Shown piece by piece: positions 40,101-51,002 of a stretch of 64,000 nt of DNA. The translations under genes were made by a program, and so were the position numbers. Location: positions 7,445,730 to 7,509,729 of the forward strand of contig CAIIXF020000007.1 in NCBI GenBank assembly GCA_903813345.2. Direction: 5' to 3'. Each line of letters opens with the position of its first letter. Within the stretch, counting starts at the first letter, position 1. Origin of the DNA: Owenia fusiformis. Lineage: Eukaryota; Annelida; Polychaeta; Sabellida; Oweniidae. The notes under the pieces were generated by a model. That model did not search any database and was not told the origin of the DNA. It saw nothing but the letters and a program-made list of their open reading frames with translations.

Positions 40101-43100
40101 TTTGAACATCTACAATTAAATACTGTAATTCTCCTTTAGTCAAAGCTTCAAATATGAAATGAATTTGCATTCCATTCTTTTGCATACCTGAAATCAAAGT
40201 CTGTCGTAAATTGGCTCTTCATTCGCTGAAACACTGGATCTTGGGCCGTAGCCTGAGCACGTCGAGCCAATGATTCAGACGCTGCACTTGAGAATGTCGT
40301 AGTCACACTAGATACATTCTCAATGCCAACGCCGAATGTGCTGACCAGCTTCTTGACGAAGTTTAGCGTATGTGGGGTAATTGTGGCTTCCGTCACAGCC
40401 CCTCGGTTTTCAAATGCAACAGCACAACATTTAGTGAGACCTTGACGGAGCTGCCGCAGGACCTCTTCGTACCAGTTTTCCCTGAACCAGACCATCTAAA
40501 ACGTAACATTCCTCGCTTTTAAATTATGTTTATCCCACAATTAATATGAAATTGGATTAATGAACCATGCTGCGATGATCAATTTAATTTAAATTCATTC
40601 ATCCCAATATATAAAGAATTGATTCCCACATCTCTCGTAATTGCAAGTACCTTATGTACAAAATATGTCACCTCTCATAAAACCCATTAACATTCCCTCC
40701 CTTTATATGTACAGTACATGAAACATGCATTGTGGATCAGGGGGCCGTTTACAGAAACTTCACAAAGAGTTTGTAAGGTCCATTGTTCTCTAATAGTGAC
40801 GTCATTATATCCATGATTACAACCATTGATTTACAAATTCTTAACTTTACAAAGTTTCATTTAATGACCCCCTTAATAACATTTATTAAAACATGAAACC
40901 ATACCTGATCAACAATGCCCTCTAGTGAGGAAAGAATTGTGGGATGGAGGTCTCGCTGCATGTGCATGATGCGGCTACATCTCCACATAGGAGCAGTGGC
41001 TTTGATGGGTCCAGTTTCAGAAGTGCCAGCCATACTTTGGCCTGGCATATTACTACCAGACATAGAAGCACTGGCACTACTCTGTCCCAGGTCTACAATA
41101 CATAAGCAACAACAATCATAGCATGTGATTTTTTAAATGTAAATGAAGCAGCATGGACATTTCAAACAAAGGTTGACCTATGATGCTTGGCGATTGGGAG
41201 ACCCTAAATTATTTGTATTTTTCATGATAAAAAAGTATATACTCTATTGACTGTCAAAGAGGTGCACATTCTATCCAAAAATGTATAAAGTGGCATCATT
41301 AATCTTTACTCGCTATAAACTGTCAATATAAGTGAAAACTTAACACACCTAATGTTGCAGGAGTTGAGGTGGGTGTGGCAGATGACGGGGTAGGAGGAGG
41401 ACCTGTGACAGACTCTACCCCCACCATATCTGTAGCAGTCTCAGTGGGCCCAGGGGTGGCGCTGCTGGTAGGTGGGGTGGGGCTACTACTCCTAGTGGCA
41501 GCCAATTCTCCACTCTTATCCGACAGATCTACACAAACAAAGCATGAATGTTAAATACTGTACATGAGCTACAAATAGTTTTCTTTTTGAATCCTCTTTC
41601 CCAAGCTCTGGAAGTTCCAGATATGTGTGAACTGTTTTATTGATATTGATATTTACAAAACAAAATGTTCATACAAAAACGAAAAAGGTAAAATTATTCT
41701 GCTTTCACAAAACAGTACCATCAACTATCTTTAACAGTAGACTTTCTATTGATAAATTCTAAATAGATGAAATACATGTTGATGTATTTACTCACATCTC
41801 TCCCTTTGCTCTATCTTCAGGGTGAGGTACAGTGTGCGTATGGGGAAGTAGACAGCCTGGGGATACATACGACCCACCTGACTGAGTAGGTTCAGAATGA
41901 GGCGACCCTCGTTACGAACCAAACATGTCAGAAGTTGAGGAATCCTAGAAATATTCAAAGGCAGTTTCTAAGATATTTATCTCAACTATCTTGTGTTTGC
42001 ATACAAAACAAAGTAGCTCAAATTATACAAAATCTGATAAAGAAATGTTTCATTTATAATTTTCAATATTTTCCCAATACATGATATAGCATAATACATG
42101 TACTGTAAATGCAAGTGGGAAACCCGATTTAAATACATAATAACAGAATACATCACCATGGCAACTTTTACATTATAGTACTCACCATGGCAACCATTGT
42201 ATTGGAGGCACTCCTATACAGTATTTATCAACAGCCTCTGCCAGGGTTGACTCTTCGTTATCATAGGTCAACAACCAAAGAACTTTCGCGAGATACTTTC
42301 GAGACTTGCTCTCATTCTGGTGTCTGCACGCATGCAAATAACATGTAATGGCCGACACTCCAAGATGGATGCTTTTTTCATGAACAAATATTGACTCTAG
42401 GTAGTCACCCCAAAGTGCCCAGGCTTTCACAAGGACGTCATGCATCTGAACGGCAGCTGAGAATGCCTTGTTGGCATCTTCAGACCTATAACATACAATA
42501 AAATTCATGTTCATTTTGTGTTTTCTAAGATATGGTGGTCATGATTTAAAATGGAAAAGTGAAACCATAACGGGAGACAGAAGTGAACGATGTCGTTAAT
42601 ACACTAAATCATATAAATTCGAAAAAGGCATTAAGATGACAAAATGTCTGTATTCAAATCTTAGAGAAAAATCATGTACACTTAATCATTAAAAATAACT
42701 TTTATCCAAGAAACATACCTTCCAATCTGAGCGAGGAACATTCCTTTGAGTGCATAGAATTCTGCAGTCATCTCCTTGGTAAAATATTTCAGATTGGTGG
42801 ACTCTATCACCTCCAGACCCTCCTGGAGTTCATTCTTACCAAACACTCCAGACATCTGCAGGTAACACTTCACCTGGAAGAGAATTGATTTATATGTATA
42901 AGGTATTAATATATACAAGAGCATTTTATACTATTTCCCAAAATGTCAAATGGACTATTTAGATTTTGGTATTTTTGGGTGTTGAAGACCTTTTTTTCAA
43001 ACGGTTCTTGGCAATCATAATGATTTACCAAATCCCTCTCATCTACTCTTCAAGTCGGAAACTTCTTTGAAAAGGTGAAGACAGTATTTGTGTACACCTT

Positions 43101-46100
43101 GACAGTTTGTAACTGCTTAACTAAAAGTCATAAAACAGCCATTAAATACACATCAACCCACTATAATTCAAAAACAGAATCACTGAATTATTCCCTTTCT
43201 GTATTACCCCCCTCCCCTAGGATAACTCATATATCCCATACCTGTTGTCTTATCTTCTGGAAACAGTCTACTATGGGTACACTAGGTATAGTATGTATAC
43301 GACTAAGTGAATCCAGGCAGACACCAGTAAGGTGGTGTTTTCTGGCTATCTTCCCATAGTGAATAATGGCTTGGGCTGATGCATGTACACCTAGCATTGA
43401 GTGGTTAGTGTTCTACAATAGGAAATACATTTTTGTGATTATTGCCTGAATTTATTCAATGATAGGGTGGGTGTTGGTTACAAAGCATATAGTGCATGTT
43501 ATAATATACAATTAATCCATACAATTAATTATAAGATACAATTAATCTATACAATTAATTATAAGATACAATAAATCTATACAATTAATTATAAGATCAG
43601 TTTATCTTCAAAATGCTGCTCAACATACATTTTTGGATTTTAGAATGAGAGGTTAACATTACATGTACTTTGAAAAAATATCATTGTTTTTAATCGACCC
43701 AATATCTATCTATATTTTGAAATCTATACTTACATGGTCGTGCTGAGAATGTGAGTCATAGTGGTTAACAATGAAATGATAATGATGTTGCCTCTATGAA
43801 TCAATACTTACAGGGTCATGCTGAGAATGTGAGTCAAGTGGTTAACAATGAACTGATAATGATGTTGCCTCTATGAATCAATACTTACAGGGTCATGCTG
43901 AGAATGTGAGTCATAGTGGTTAACAATGAAATGATAATGATGTTGCCTCTATGAATCAATACTTACAGGGTCATGCTGAGAATGTGAGTCAAGTGGTTAA
44001 CAATGAACTGATAATGATGTTGCCTCTATGAATCAATACTTACAGGGTCATGCTGAGAATGTGAGTCATAGTGGTTAACAATGAAATGATAATGATGTTG
44101 CCTCTATGAATCAATACTTACAGGGTCATGCTGAGAATGTGAGTCAAGTGGTTAACAATGAATTGATAATGATGTTGCCTCTATGAATCAATACTTAGAG
44201 GGTCATGCTGAGAATGTGAGTCAAGTGGTTAACAATGAACTGATAATGATGTTGCCTCTATGAATCAATACTTACAGGGTCATGCTGAGAATGTGAGTCA
44301 TAGTGGTTAACAATGAAATGATAATGATGTTGCCTCTATGAATCAATACTTACAGGGTCATGCTGGGAATGTGAGTCAAGTGGTTAACAATGAATTGATA
44401 ATGATGTTGCCTCTATGAATCAATACTTACAGGGTCATGCTGAGAATGTGAGTCATAGTGGTTAACAATGAAATGATAATGATGTTGCCTCTATGAATCA
44501 ATACTTACAGGGTCATGCTGAGAATGTGAGTCAAGTGGTTAACAATGAACTGATAATGATGTTGCCTCTATGAATCAATACTTACAGGGTCATGCTGAGA
44601 ATGTGAGTCAAGTGGTTAACAATGAACTGATAATGATGTTGCCTCTATGAATCAATACTTACAGGGTCATGCTGAGAATGTGAGTCATAGTGGTTAACAA
44701 TGAAATGATAATGATGTTGCCTCTATGAATCAATACTTACAGGGTCATGCTGAGAATGTGAGTCATAGTGGTTAACAATGAAATGATAATGATGTTACCT
44801 ATATGAATCAATATTTACAGGGTCATGCTGAGAATGTGAGTCAAGTGGTTAACAATGAATTGATAATGATGTTGCCTCTATGAATCAATACTTACAGGGT
44901 CATGCTGAGAATGTGAGTCATAGTGGTTAACAATGAATTGATAATGATGTTGCCTCCATGTAAAGATGTCGCTCCAGTGTGATAAATCATCACTGATCAT
45001 TGGCAGACGATTTCTCCAGGTTTTCACGATGGCTTTCATGTCATGTAGACTTGATTGGCGACCAATGTTAGCTGGTTGGAGGCCTTGGTTAATCTGGGCA
45101 GCCTCTTGCAGTTCCATAATCTGCTGAGCAGCCTAATTAAAATACAAATATGGATACACAATTACCAATGGGAAAAGACTAAATTGTTACTAAACACACA
45201 TATTTCTGATTTTAAAACTCTCATCAGAAGATTGACAACATTGACATAGATGACATTAGAAAAGTTCATAGTCTGGTAATTTTAATTCTGTTTTTTTTAG
45301 TATTCATTGTCACAAGACTGTATTCATTTTTATTTTAGACATTTCGAATACATGCTCCATCCATGATCACTAAATATTTTAAAATAAACAATACTTATGT
45401 TATTGATTTTAAAATATTTAGTGATTATGGATTGGAAACATCTAAAATAAGTAAATACAGTCTGTGACAATGAATACTAACTAACAGAATGACATAGATG
45501 GTTAGAATATCTTTTGAAATGTTGAGGTATATAAAAGAAAAAAAATTAAAAATTGCTTATTAACTTACCTGTAATAAAGGAACATGTATATGGGAGACAA
45601 TGCTTGGAAGACGACGCCATTCCTTGATGGCTAAGTTACTGGATAATTCAACCCTCTTCTCAATCTGCAAGAGACAATTATCAAACTTTCTGTGTTACAT
45701 GTTCTCCCTAAGAATATTTTCAAGTGCGTGTAAAATTCTTATCACAATTCTGTTCTTAACTGATCAATCAATTGAATCTTTAAATAATTATTCTCAACAT
45801 TTTCTTGAATTGGAAACTAAAGAAACTTTAAAAAGTAATTTTAGAGTATATGAAGTGAATTATACATGCATCTCAATTACTTTTTGGTAAACTTTTGTAG
45901 AGTTAGGAAATTGTAATGACAGGCAGATGCTGCAGATTTACTAAGTGGAATTCTAACATTTTAGATATAGAATAAATGAGCAGCATTCTTACCATATTAA
46001 GATGATGGTCCTCTGGGTGACAGATAGCTATATAACCCCTGTAGAGATTCACCCTCCACGTCATCTCCTTGGGGCAGCTCAGCTCCACCTATAATACATA

Positions 46101-47592
46101 AATCAAACCCTGTAGATATGGTGCTTAATAGTTCAAATATTTAAGCAAGCATAGCTTTTAGATAATTTTTTGGAAGAATGCAACTGAAATGGAAAGCTCT
46201 GAAAACTGTATGTGTAAAATACAATACACAACAGTGGTCTCCACATGTTTTTTCTCAAGTGGGTGCAAAATTCTCATTGTCACAATTCAGACCCAAAATA
46301 TGCCTATTTTTCATGATTTTTCTCATTTTCAAGTTAGTGCAAATGCATTTTCAGGGGGGTGCAAGCATGTTTTCAAAATCTCAGGTGGGCGCTGCGCCCA
46401 CTTGTTTCAATGCTGGCGAGATCACTGCACAATAAATTTGATTCCATACATAAGAGAGTGATACAGTAAACTATTGAAGTATTACTCTCTCAGTAAACAA
46501 TGAAAGAGGTTTTCATGTACAAGTGTTTACTATATACTGATTTCAATATATTGTTCTATTTTTCAAATTGATGATTCATGAAATCACTTTAAGGGGAATC
46601 CGCTTTAATCGAACCCCACTCAAATAATCATTGACCACTTTCTGACCAATCAAAATCCGAATTGGAGATTGAAGCTCTAACAATTAAATACAATTACCCA
46701 CCTGGGCCAAGGCCTCCTTCATGAGACCCCAATTTGGTACCCTCCATGCACTCTCCAGCACTAGATGGGGGTTAGTATTCCCCTTGGCATTGGCATAGTC
46801 CAGGAGTAAATCCCACTGGTTAAGCTCCTTGCAACACCTAATAAAAACAATCAATTTATCCTTCTGAATTTCAATTGTCTATGTACTAGTTTATGATCCA
46901 TTATGGTCATTGTGTAATCTATTTCATTCCGCTATTATGTATTTTGGTTTAAAGTATATTTAGCTTACTTTATCCAATGATTCTCCCACAGTTTGTACTC
47001 AGGCATTATAGATGGAGATGCTGGTCCAGAGTTATGCTCAGCTCGGGCCTTTGACATTGCCTGAAATACACAAACAGTGTTCAATTTACATAATGAAAGA
47101 GTTATGCTCAGCTTGGGCCTTTGACATTGCCTGAAATACACAAACAGTTCTCAATTTACATAATGAAAGAGTTATGCTCAGCTTGGGCCTTTGACATTGC
47201 CTGAAATACACAAACAGCTCTCAATTTACATACTGAAAGAGTTATGCTCAGCTCAGGCCTTTGACATTGCCTGAAATACATAAACAGTTCTCAATTTACA
47301 TAATGAAAGAGTTATGCTCAGCAGGGGCCTTTGACATTGCCTGAAATACACAAACAGTTCTCAATTTACATAATGAAAGAGTTCATGACTATTTGATAAT
47401 ATTTCCTCTCATTTTCAATATTACAAGACTTACCGCTTCCAAGTTTGTCTGTGCTTGTTCAAAGAATCCATGTTGTTCATAGGCAAGGGCAGTATTTGTT
47501 TCAGTGTACTTTGCCCTTTTCAGCCACAGACCAGCAGCCATATCTTCCTCCTTCAGTAGGGCATACAGGTCACATAGGGCATCTAATGTCTC
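28077..47592 (-). CDS. TRRAP: TRRAP, transcription/transformation domain-associated protein (C-terminal part)
   Basis: Twenty exons in coding order: 47592-47434, 47060-46969, 46837-46702, 46088-45993, 45664-45569, 45132-44896, 43412-43242, 42873-42719, 42485-42186, 41944-41796, 41528-41349, 41092-40905, 40495-40188, 39675-39492, 39197-38865, 38676-38461, 38214-38073, 37710-37514, 36950-36845, 28186-28077. All junctions are GT-AG and all phases agree; the total is 3555 nt, or 1184 residues plus stop. The order and sequence follow vertebrate TRRAP closely (for example EIVQKHNTAARRLYIRGHNG, DANRPVPFRLTPN, NLCRMDPAWHPWL). TRRAP is the large PIKK-family scaffold of SAGA/STAGA and NuA4/TIP60 acetyltransferase complexes and binds activators in the nucleus. 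Vertebrate TRRAP has about 3800 residues, so about two thirds lies beyond the right edge. The frame is intact. Confidence 0.95.
28221..28358 (-). repeat. ACCACCACAAG-type MITE, copy 7 (inverted)
   Basis: It starts CAAGGCATTAACATGTAAAA and ends near GGTGGTGATATAATA. It sits immediately upstream of the TRRAP last exon's branchpoint region, so its insertion shortened the original distance between intron sequence and acceptor. Confidence 0.6.
28421..28555 (-). repeat. pogo-like MITE, truncated
   Basis: It begins CAGTAAAACCTGTCTAAGTG after TA and then follows the family inverted relative to the 18485 copy; it stops at TTCCACTAATAGATG without the second terminal repeat. Confidence 0.6.
29680..29861. 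mobile_element. CAGGCCCGTAGC MITE, complete copy
   Basis: Ends CAGGCCCGTAGCAAGG and CCTGGCTACGGGCCT are complementary, with a 182-bp body containing AAAATCATGCAGTTTT and GTGAACCCCC. A second, shorter copy is at 62566-62713. The palindrome keeps a short - strand ORF open; it is not a gene. Confidence 0.7.
29866..29925 (+). repeat. 55-bp direct repeat, left member
   Basis: TACACAGTATCGATAAAACA and the following GTATGTTAACCAATGAATCG recur with few changes at 31997-32058. The two copies bracket 2.1 kb that includes the Crypton-like fragment. Confidence 0.6.
30917..31046. repeat. Inverted repeat with CAATTATTGACCTCTCC arms
   Basis: The arms of about 50-60 bp (CAATTATTGACCTCTCC, TTTACTGTCAAAATTATATC) are complementary to each other around a short loop. 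The right arm touches the 3' end of the - strand ORF at 31340-31038, so both are probably parts of one mobile element. Confidence 0.6.
31038..31340 (-). pseudogene. Crypton-like tyrosine-recombinase N-terminal fragment
   Basis: The 100-residue ORF starts MTSLSDDKMAAASTSRF and contains DEDIISLLESKDSQNTKKNL with KLLVDFAQESNLTPLSEL, a pattern I associate with the N-terminal core-binding region of Crypton-type and KCTD1/QRICH1-like invertebrate proteins. There is no catalytic Arg-His-Arg-Tyr part; the frame ends in the flanking inverted repeat. A non-autonomous element that keeps only the first domain is the simplest reading. A small host gene captured with it is an alternative. The family call is from memory of the motif, not from a search. 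Confidence 0.45.
31997..32058 (+). repeat. 55-bp direct repeat, right member
   Basis: Copy of 29866-29925, with TACACAGTATCGATAAAAAC and TATGTTAACTAATGAATCGG. Confidence 0.6.
33660..33860 (+). repeat. Degenerate TTCAAGGTT-rich microrepeat
   Basis: About a dozen variants of TTCAAGGTTGAA/TTCAGGGTTGAA follow at irregular 14-20 bp spacing. No coding frame or terminal repeats. Confidence 0.5.
34155..34285 (-). repeat. ACCACCACAAG-type MITE, copy 8 (strongly diverged)
   Basis: TTGTTACAGGTGACAAATGC and ATATGTCACCATGTG recall the family core in inverted orientation, but both ends are unclear. Confidence 0.35.
36951..37110 (-). repeat. Tandem intron repeat touching a TRRAP splice acceptor
   Basis: A 49-bp segment starting TACAATACACAATACACTC is present at 36952-37000 and again at 37039-37086, each built from AATACACAATA sub-units. 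Its edge is the pyrimidine tract of the acceptor for the exon starting at 36950, so the duplicated sequence includes the tract but not the exon. Confidence 0.6.
37514..39675 (-). other. TRRAP: TRRAP PI3K-like pseudokinase region
   Basis: Five exons (39675-39492, 39197-38865, 38676-38461, 38214-38073, 37710-37514) encode about 358 residues, from GSTRLHNLINKLKKWIKILE to ITWHKK. The fold is that of a PIKK catalytic domain, but where active kinases have the GDRHxxN loop and DFG this protein has LHLSRMNPDM and FKFDIDDQSG. That absence matches the known lack of kinase activity in TRRAP/Tra1. Confidence 0.85.
40740..40872. mobile_element. 133-bp palindromic MITE (GGGGGYCRTTWACAG ends)
   Basis: GGGGGCCGTTTACAGAAACTT at the left faces AAAGTTTCATTTAATGACCC at the right. 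It sits in a TRRAP intron, 33 bp past the donor of exon 41092-40905. A second copy at 50110-56599 is split by a large insertion. Confidence 0.65.
41349..41528 (-). CDS. TRRAP: TRRAP Ser/Thr/Pro-rich symmetric exon
   Basis: The exon is 180 nt with phase 1 at both ends, so skipping it keeps the frame. It encodes 60 residues dominated by S, T, P and A (SSSPTPPTSSATPGPTE and PPPTPSSATPTSTPATL). The next exon continues the linker with SSASASMSGSNMPGQSM before the conserved PIKATAPMWRCSRIMHMQRD. In vertebrate TRRAP, QRERYKSD runs almost directly into PIRATAPMWR, so this is an extra disordered linker of about 80 residues. Splice sites are good, and the ORF is intact. Confidence 0.8.
43502..43600 (+). 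repeat. 30-bp tandem repeat in a TRRAP intron
   Basis: Three to four copies of a unit like AATCTATACAATTAATTATA lie between exons 43412-43242 and 45132-44896. Confidence 0.7.
43726..44895 (-). repeat. Tandem array of a TRRAP exon 3' end plus its splice donor
   Basis: Fifteen extra units of 76-78 bp adjoin exon 45132-44896. On the - strand each unit holds the last 60 exon bases (ending CAGCATGACCCT) followed by about 18 intron bases beginning GTAAGTATTGATTC. Almost every unit therefore carries an apparently good 5' splice site; the one near 44196 has CTAAG in place of GTAAG. Units alternate between a CTATGACTC and a CTTGACTC variant in much of the array, a two-unit higher-order pattern. The true exon copy is the sixteenth unit. 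Confidence 0.92.
45297..45481. repeat. Foldback element in a TRRAP intron
   Basis: Arms containing TTAGTATTCATTGTCACA, ATTTTAGACAT and CACTAAATATTTTAAAAT are complementary across a loop of about 15 bp. About 185 bp, no ORF. Confidence 0.65.
46232..46427. mobile_element. MITE with CAGTGGTCTC ends and CACAA duplication
   Basis: Ends CAGTGGTCTC and GAGATCACTG are complementary. CACAA directly flanks both ends (46227-46231 and 46428-46432). The body contains TCTCAAGTGGGTGCAAAATT and a GGGCGCTGCGCCC palindrome. It is in a TRRAP intron. A decayed relative may be at 45705-45750. Confidence 0.65.
47061..47385 (-). repeat. Tandem array of a TRRAP exon 5' end plus its splice acceptor
   Basis: About four extra units of about 70 bp adjoin exon 47060-46969. 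On the - strand each contains intron bases ending TGTATTTCAG and then the first ~33 exon bases starting GCAATGTCAAAGGCC. Every unit keeps the AG acceptor. Confidence 0.9.
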
Positions 47593-48500
47593 CTGGAAAT
47601 AAATAGACATATAGGTCACACAGGGCATGGAAAGAGATATATAGATCACACAGGGCATACTATGTCTCCTGGAAAGAGATATATATGTCACACAGGGCAT
47701 ATTATGTCTTCTGGAAAGAGATATAGAGGTCACACAGGGCATATTATGTCTCCTGGAAAGAGATATAAAGGTCACATAGGGTATGGAAAGAGATACATAG
47801 GTCACACAGGGCATGGAAAGAGATATATAGATCATACAGGGCATACTATGTTTCCTGGAAGGAGATATATAGATCATGTAGGCATATTATATCTCCTGGA
47901 AAGAGATATATAGGTCACACAGGGCATATTATGTCTCCTGGAAAGAGATATATAGGTCACACAGGGCATATTATGTCTCCTGGAAAGAGATATATAGGTC
48001 ACACAGGGCATATTATGTCTCCTGGAAAGAGACATAGAGGTCACACAGGGCATATTATGTCTCCTGGAAAGAGATATATAGGTCACACAGGGCATATTAT
48101 GTCTCCTGGAAAGAGATATATAGGTCACACAGGGCATATTATGTCTCCTGGAAAGAGACATAGAGGTCACACAGGGCATATTATGTCTCCTGGAAAGAGA
48201 TATAGGTCACACAGGGCATATTATGTCTCCTGGAAAGAGATATATAGGTTACACAAGGCATATTATGTCTCCTGGAAAGATATACATATATAGGTTATAT
48301 AGGGCATATTATGTCTCCTGAGAAAGAGATATATAGGTCACATAGGGCATACTATGTCTGCTTCGAATAGACATATAGGTCACACAGAACAAACTATGTC
48401 TCCTGGAAACAGATAGAACATTTAGGCCAAATATAGATGTATAGGTCACCCAGGGCATATTATGTCTAATGCAAATAGACAAATGCCTTTTGTAAATAGA
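47593..48500 (-). repeat. Tandem array of another TRRAP exon 5' end plus acceptor
   Basis: About 20 units of 42-44 bp, with some shorter ones of about 30 bp, adjoin exon 47592-47434. On the - strand the unit reads CTTTCCAG|GAGACATAATATG, then CCCTGTGTGACCTATATA; the exon itself begins GAGACATTAGATGCCCTATG. The unit is thus the acceptor and about 30 exon bases. Most units keep CCAG. The array decays with distance from the exon, past 48300. Confidence 0.9.
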
Positions 48501-48512
48501 TGTATAAGTCAC

Positions 48513-50109
48513 ATAGTCCTATAGTTCTGCAGGGAAAGTTATGCCAACTGAAATACAAGGTATATTATGTCTACTTAAATACATGTACATGTACAATTGT
48601 ACACATATCGGTTATACAGGGCATGTTGTAATGTATCTCTTGTTAATAGACATACAAGTCACAAAGGGCATGTAACATATATACAGGAGACACAGGGTAG
48701 ATAAAATCTCCTAGGAACAGGTTACTGTAGATGAGTATCATTAAAATAGAAAAGTTTCTTCATTTTGATTTTGAGTCACTGCCTTCCCTATTAATTTTTG
48801 TGCAATTCTTTTGAGGATTGAGGGAATATTGAAAGTCTCGGTTTGGAGAACAGTCTCCTGGGCTAATAATTCTTTTCATGAAAAATATAGAAATATCACC
48901 CAAATTAAATAATGAATATTCAAAAGAGGACATCTAAATCTACAAGATGTAAAATATCACAATTGTACGAAGCAGGGATAACGGTGCAGTAGACCGATTC
49001 AGTAGAATACAAGTCTCGATTTGGAGAAAAAAAGTTCATCAGTGTACTGCGCTAATACTTTTTATGAAAAATCTAGAAATATCACCCAAATTAAATTATA
49101 ACTACATGTATTCAAAAGAAGACATTCAAATCTAGAGAATAGACCTTTCAACTTCCAAAATCAGTGAAATTGTGTTTTTTCAAAGTTCGCGAAATTTAAT
49201 AGCTTCGGAATATACCAGGAGTACAGTATTCATTTGAATTGTACTGTATAGCTGGAGTTATCATTGTATCCTTAATCTGCTAAATCTTGGTGCTAGTGTC
49301 AGTGTTAATGTCAGCATGGACTGAACAAGTATTTTTCTAAGTCCCTGGTGTCATTGACATTGAACCCTTAATCTTATACAGAGCCCGACCCACAATAGAT
49401 CAATGGATTATCTCCTGATAACTAATCATACTAAATCAATGCGAACTGTCAACTCAAAAATGGATTAAAAGCAAATGCGAAGCATTATCTGTTGTAAAAC
49501 ATTGAATCACTATGTTACATGCCAGATTCATAGCTTAATCAAACAATAAAGATAGAGGATGGGTGAGCGGCGAGTATGTAATTAATAACAATCATTTATT
49601 TGAGAAAAAAGTTTAAAAAACAGATGGCTTAATAATGTGGAATGATATTATGGCAATTGGATCCACTCCTAGATATGTCTATTCAATAACAATCCAATGC
49701 ATTTGAACTCATAAATCTTTCATAAAAGATGATTAATAATAAGCAACAAAAATGGCCATTTGTTGGTCAGAAACACAAAAGTCATATTATTGTTGAACTC
49801 ATATAGCCATAATGCGTGATAAATATAATTGTAATGAGCTTAAACTTTCAAGAACAAGTTTAAGTATGCAATGTTTTTCCATGACAATAAACTAATATCG
49901 TAGAATCATTAATCTACCTAAAGGGAGAGGATTAAATGCCAGAAAGCAATTTGCACCAACCTGTATTTTCACAGTAAATTTGAATTCATGAAATAAACAA
50001 ACTGATTTAATTTTTTATCAACTTGAACAATCTAAGGTTTGGTCAATAACTTTTCATAAAATATAGTATGCCTACATGAAAAGGAAAAGCACTTGTTCGT
50101 TGTTCGCCA
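48513..50109. other. Probable TRRAP intron with a direct repeat pair
   Basis: A segment of about 110-130 bp is repeated at 48826-48950 and 49006-49137, sharing GAAATATCACCCAAATTAAAT and AAGTCTCG-TTTGGAGAA. From about 49940 the sequence (GGTCAATAAC, then GCACTTGTTCG at 50090) resembles the upstream region of peptide gene B at 58970-59170. No exon was seen. Confidence 0.5.
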
Positions 50110-51002
50110 GGGGGTCATTAACAGAAACGTCATAAAGTTATGACTTTGTAAATCAATTGTTGTAACCATGGATATGATTACATTTAGGGAACAATGGAGT
50201 TAACAAATTCTTAACTTTTAGTATGGGAGCAAAGGTAATTCCGTGTCCTTTTTAGAGGCGAGCTAAGCGATATATATTTTTATGAACTATATGTGATACT
50301 TACCAAGAAAAATGATGTTGGCAATTCTGAATCCGCGACGGCGTTGCTATGGTAACCAAGTAAATATGCCACGCCCACTTTTAGGGGCTCTTATCAGTGT
50401 TTGGCCCTTATCTCCTTCATTATTGCTCAGATTTCAATGAAATTCACACCAAATGGAAGGTAATAGATAATGCAATCAAAATATATTAAGTTGGCAATTC
50501 TGAATCCGCGGCAGCGTTACTATGGTAACAAAGTAAATATGCCACACCAACTTTTAGGGGCTCTTTTCAGTGTTTGGCCCATATCTTCGTCATTATTTCT
50601 CAGGTTTCGATGAAATTTGCACCAAATGAAAGGTAATAGATGAAGCAATCATACAGTTCATAAAATATGCAAATAGGGTGATTTGCATCTTAATTATGAC
50701 GTCATAACTGTTTGTTTTTGTGTATTTTATTTTAATCATGATGTATAAATCTGCGAAATTATTATGTTTAAAATGGTCAGTAATGCTTTTAAAGCCCCCG
50801 ATAAATCGGGCTACGTATACCGCCGTGTTTACATTAGGCGATTAGAAGAGTTTATTTTTTACTTAGGTATGCAAGCAATATCAATATTAGGCCTTCATGC
50901 ATGTACTTGTGTGTACAATCAGCATGCCCTTGCCCTTCAATATTATTATATAAGCCAGGCTATTCAAGTACAACATAATGTACTCTATTTATGTGTGTAT
51001 TA

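Larger units (their letters stand above)
40188..47592 (-). other. TRRAP: TRRAP FAT-domain region
   Basis: Thirteen exons encode about 756 residues of helical repeats, including LNQWDLLLDYANAKGN, CPKEMTWRVNLYRGYIAICH, KTWRNRLPMISDDLSHWSDI, KCYLQMSGVFGKNE, LKYFTKEMTAEFYALKGMFL and GVSAITCYLHACRHQNESKS. These match the FAT region that wraps the pseudokinase in PIKK proteins. All are in frame with no breaks. Confidence 0.88.

Noticed and set aside
43726-48500. CRISPR array appearance
   Set aside because: Units are contiguous exon-edge copies without unique spacers, in an animal gene.
47389-48512. Repeat ORFs such as those translating to SRRHNMPCVTYISL and SPGKRYIGHTGHI
   Set aside because: They come from the acceptor array beyond TRRAP exon 47592-47434; only 47434-47592 is coding.
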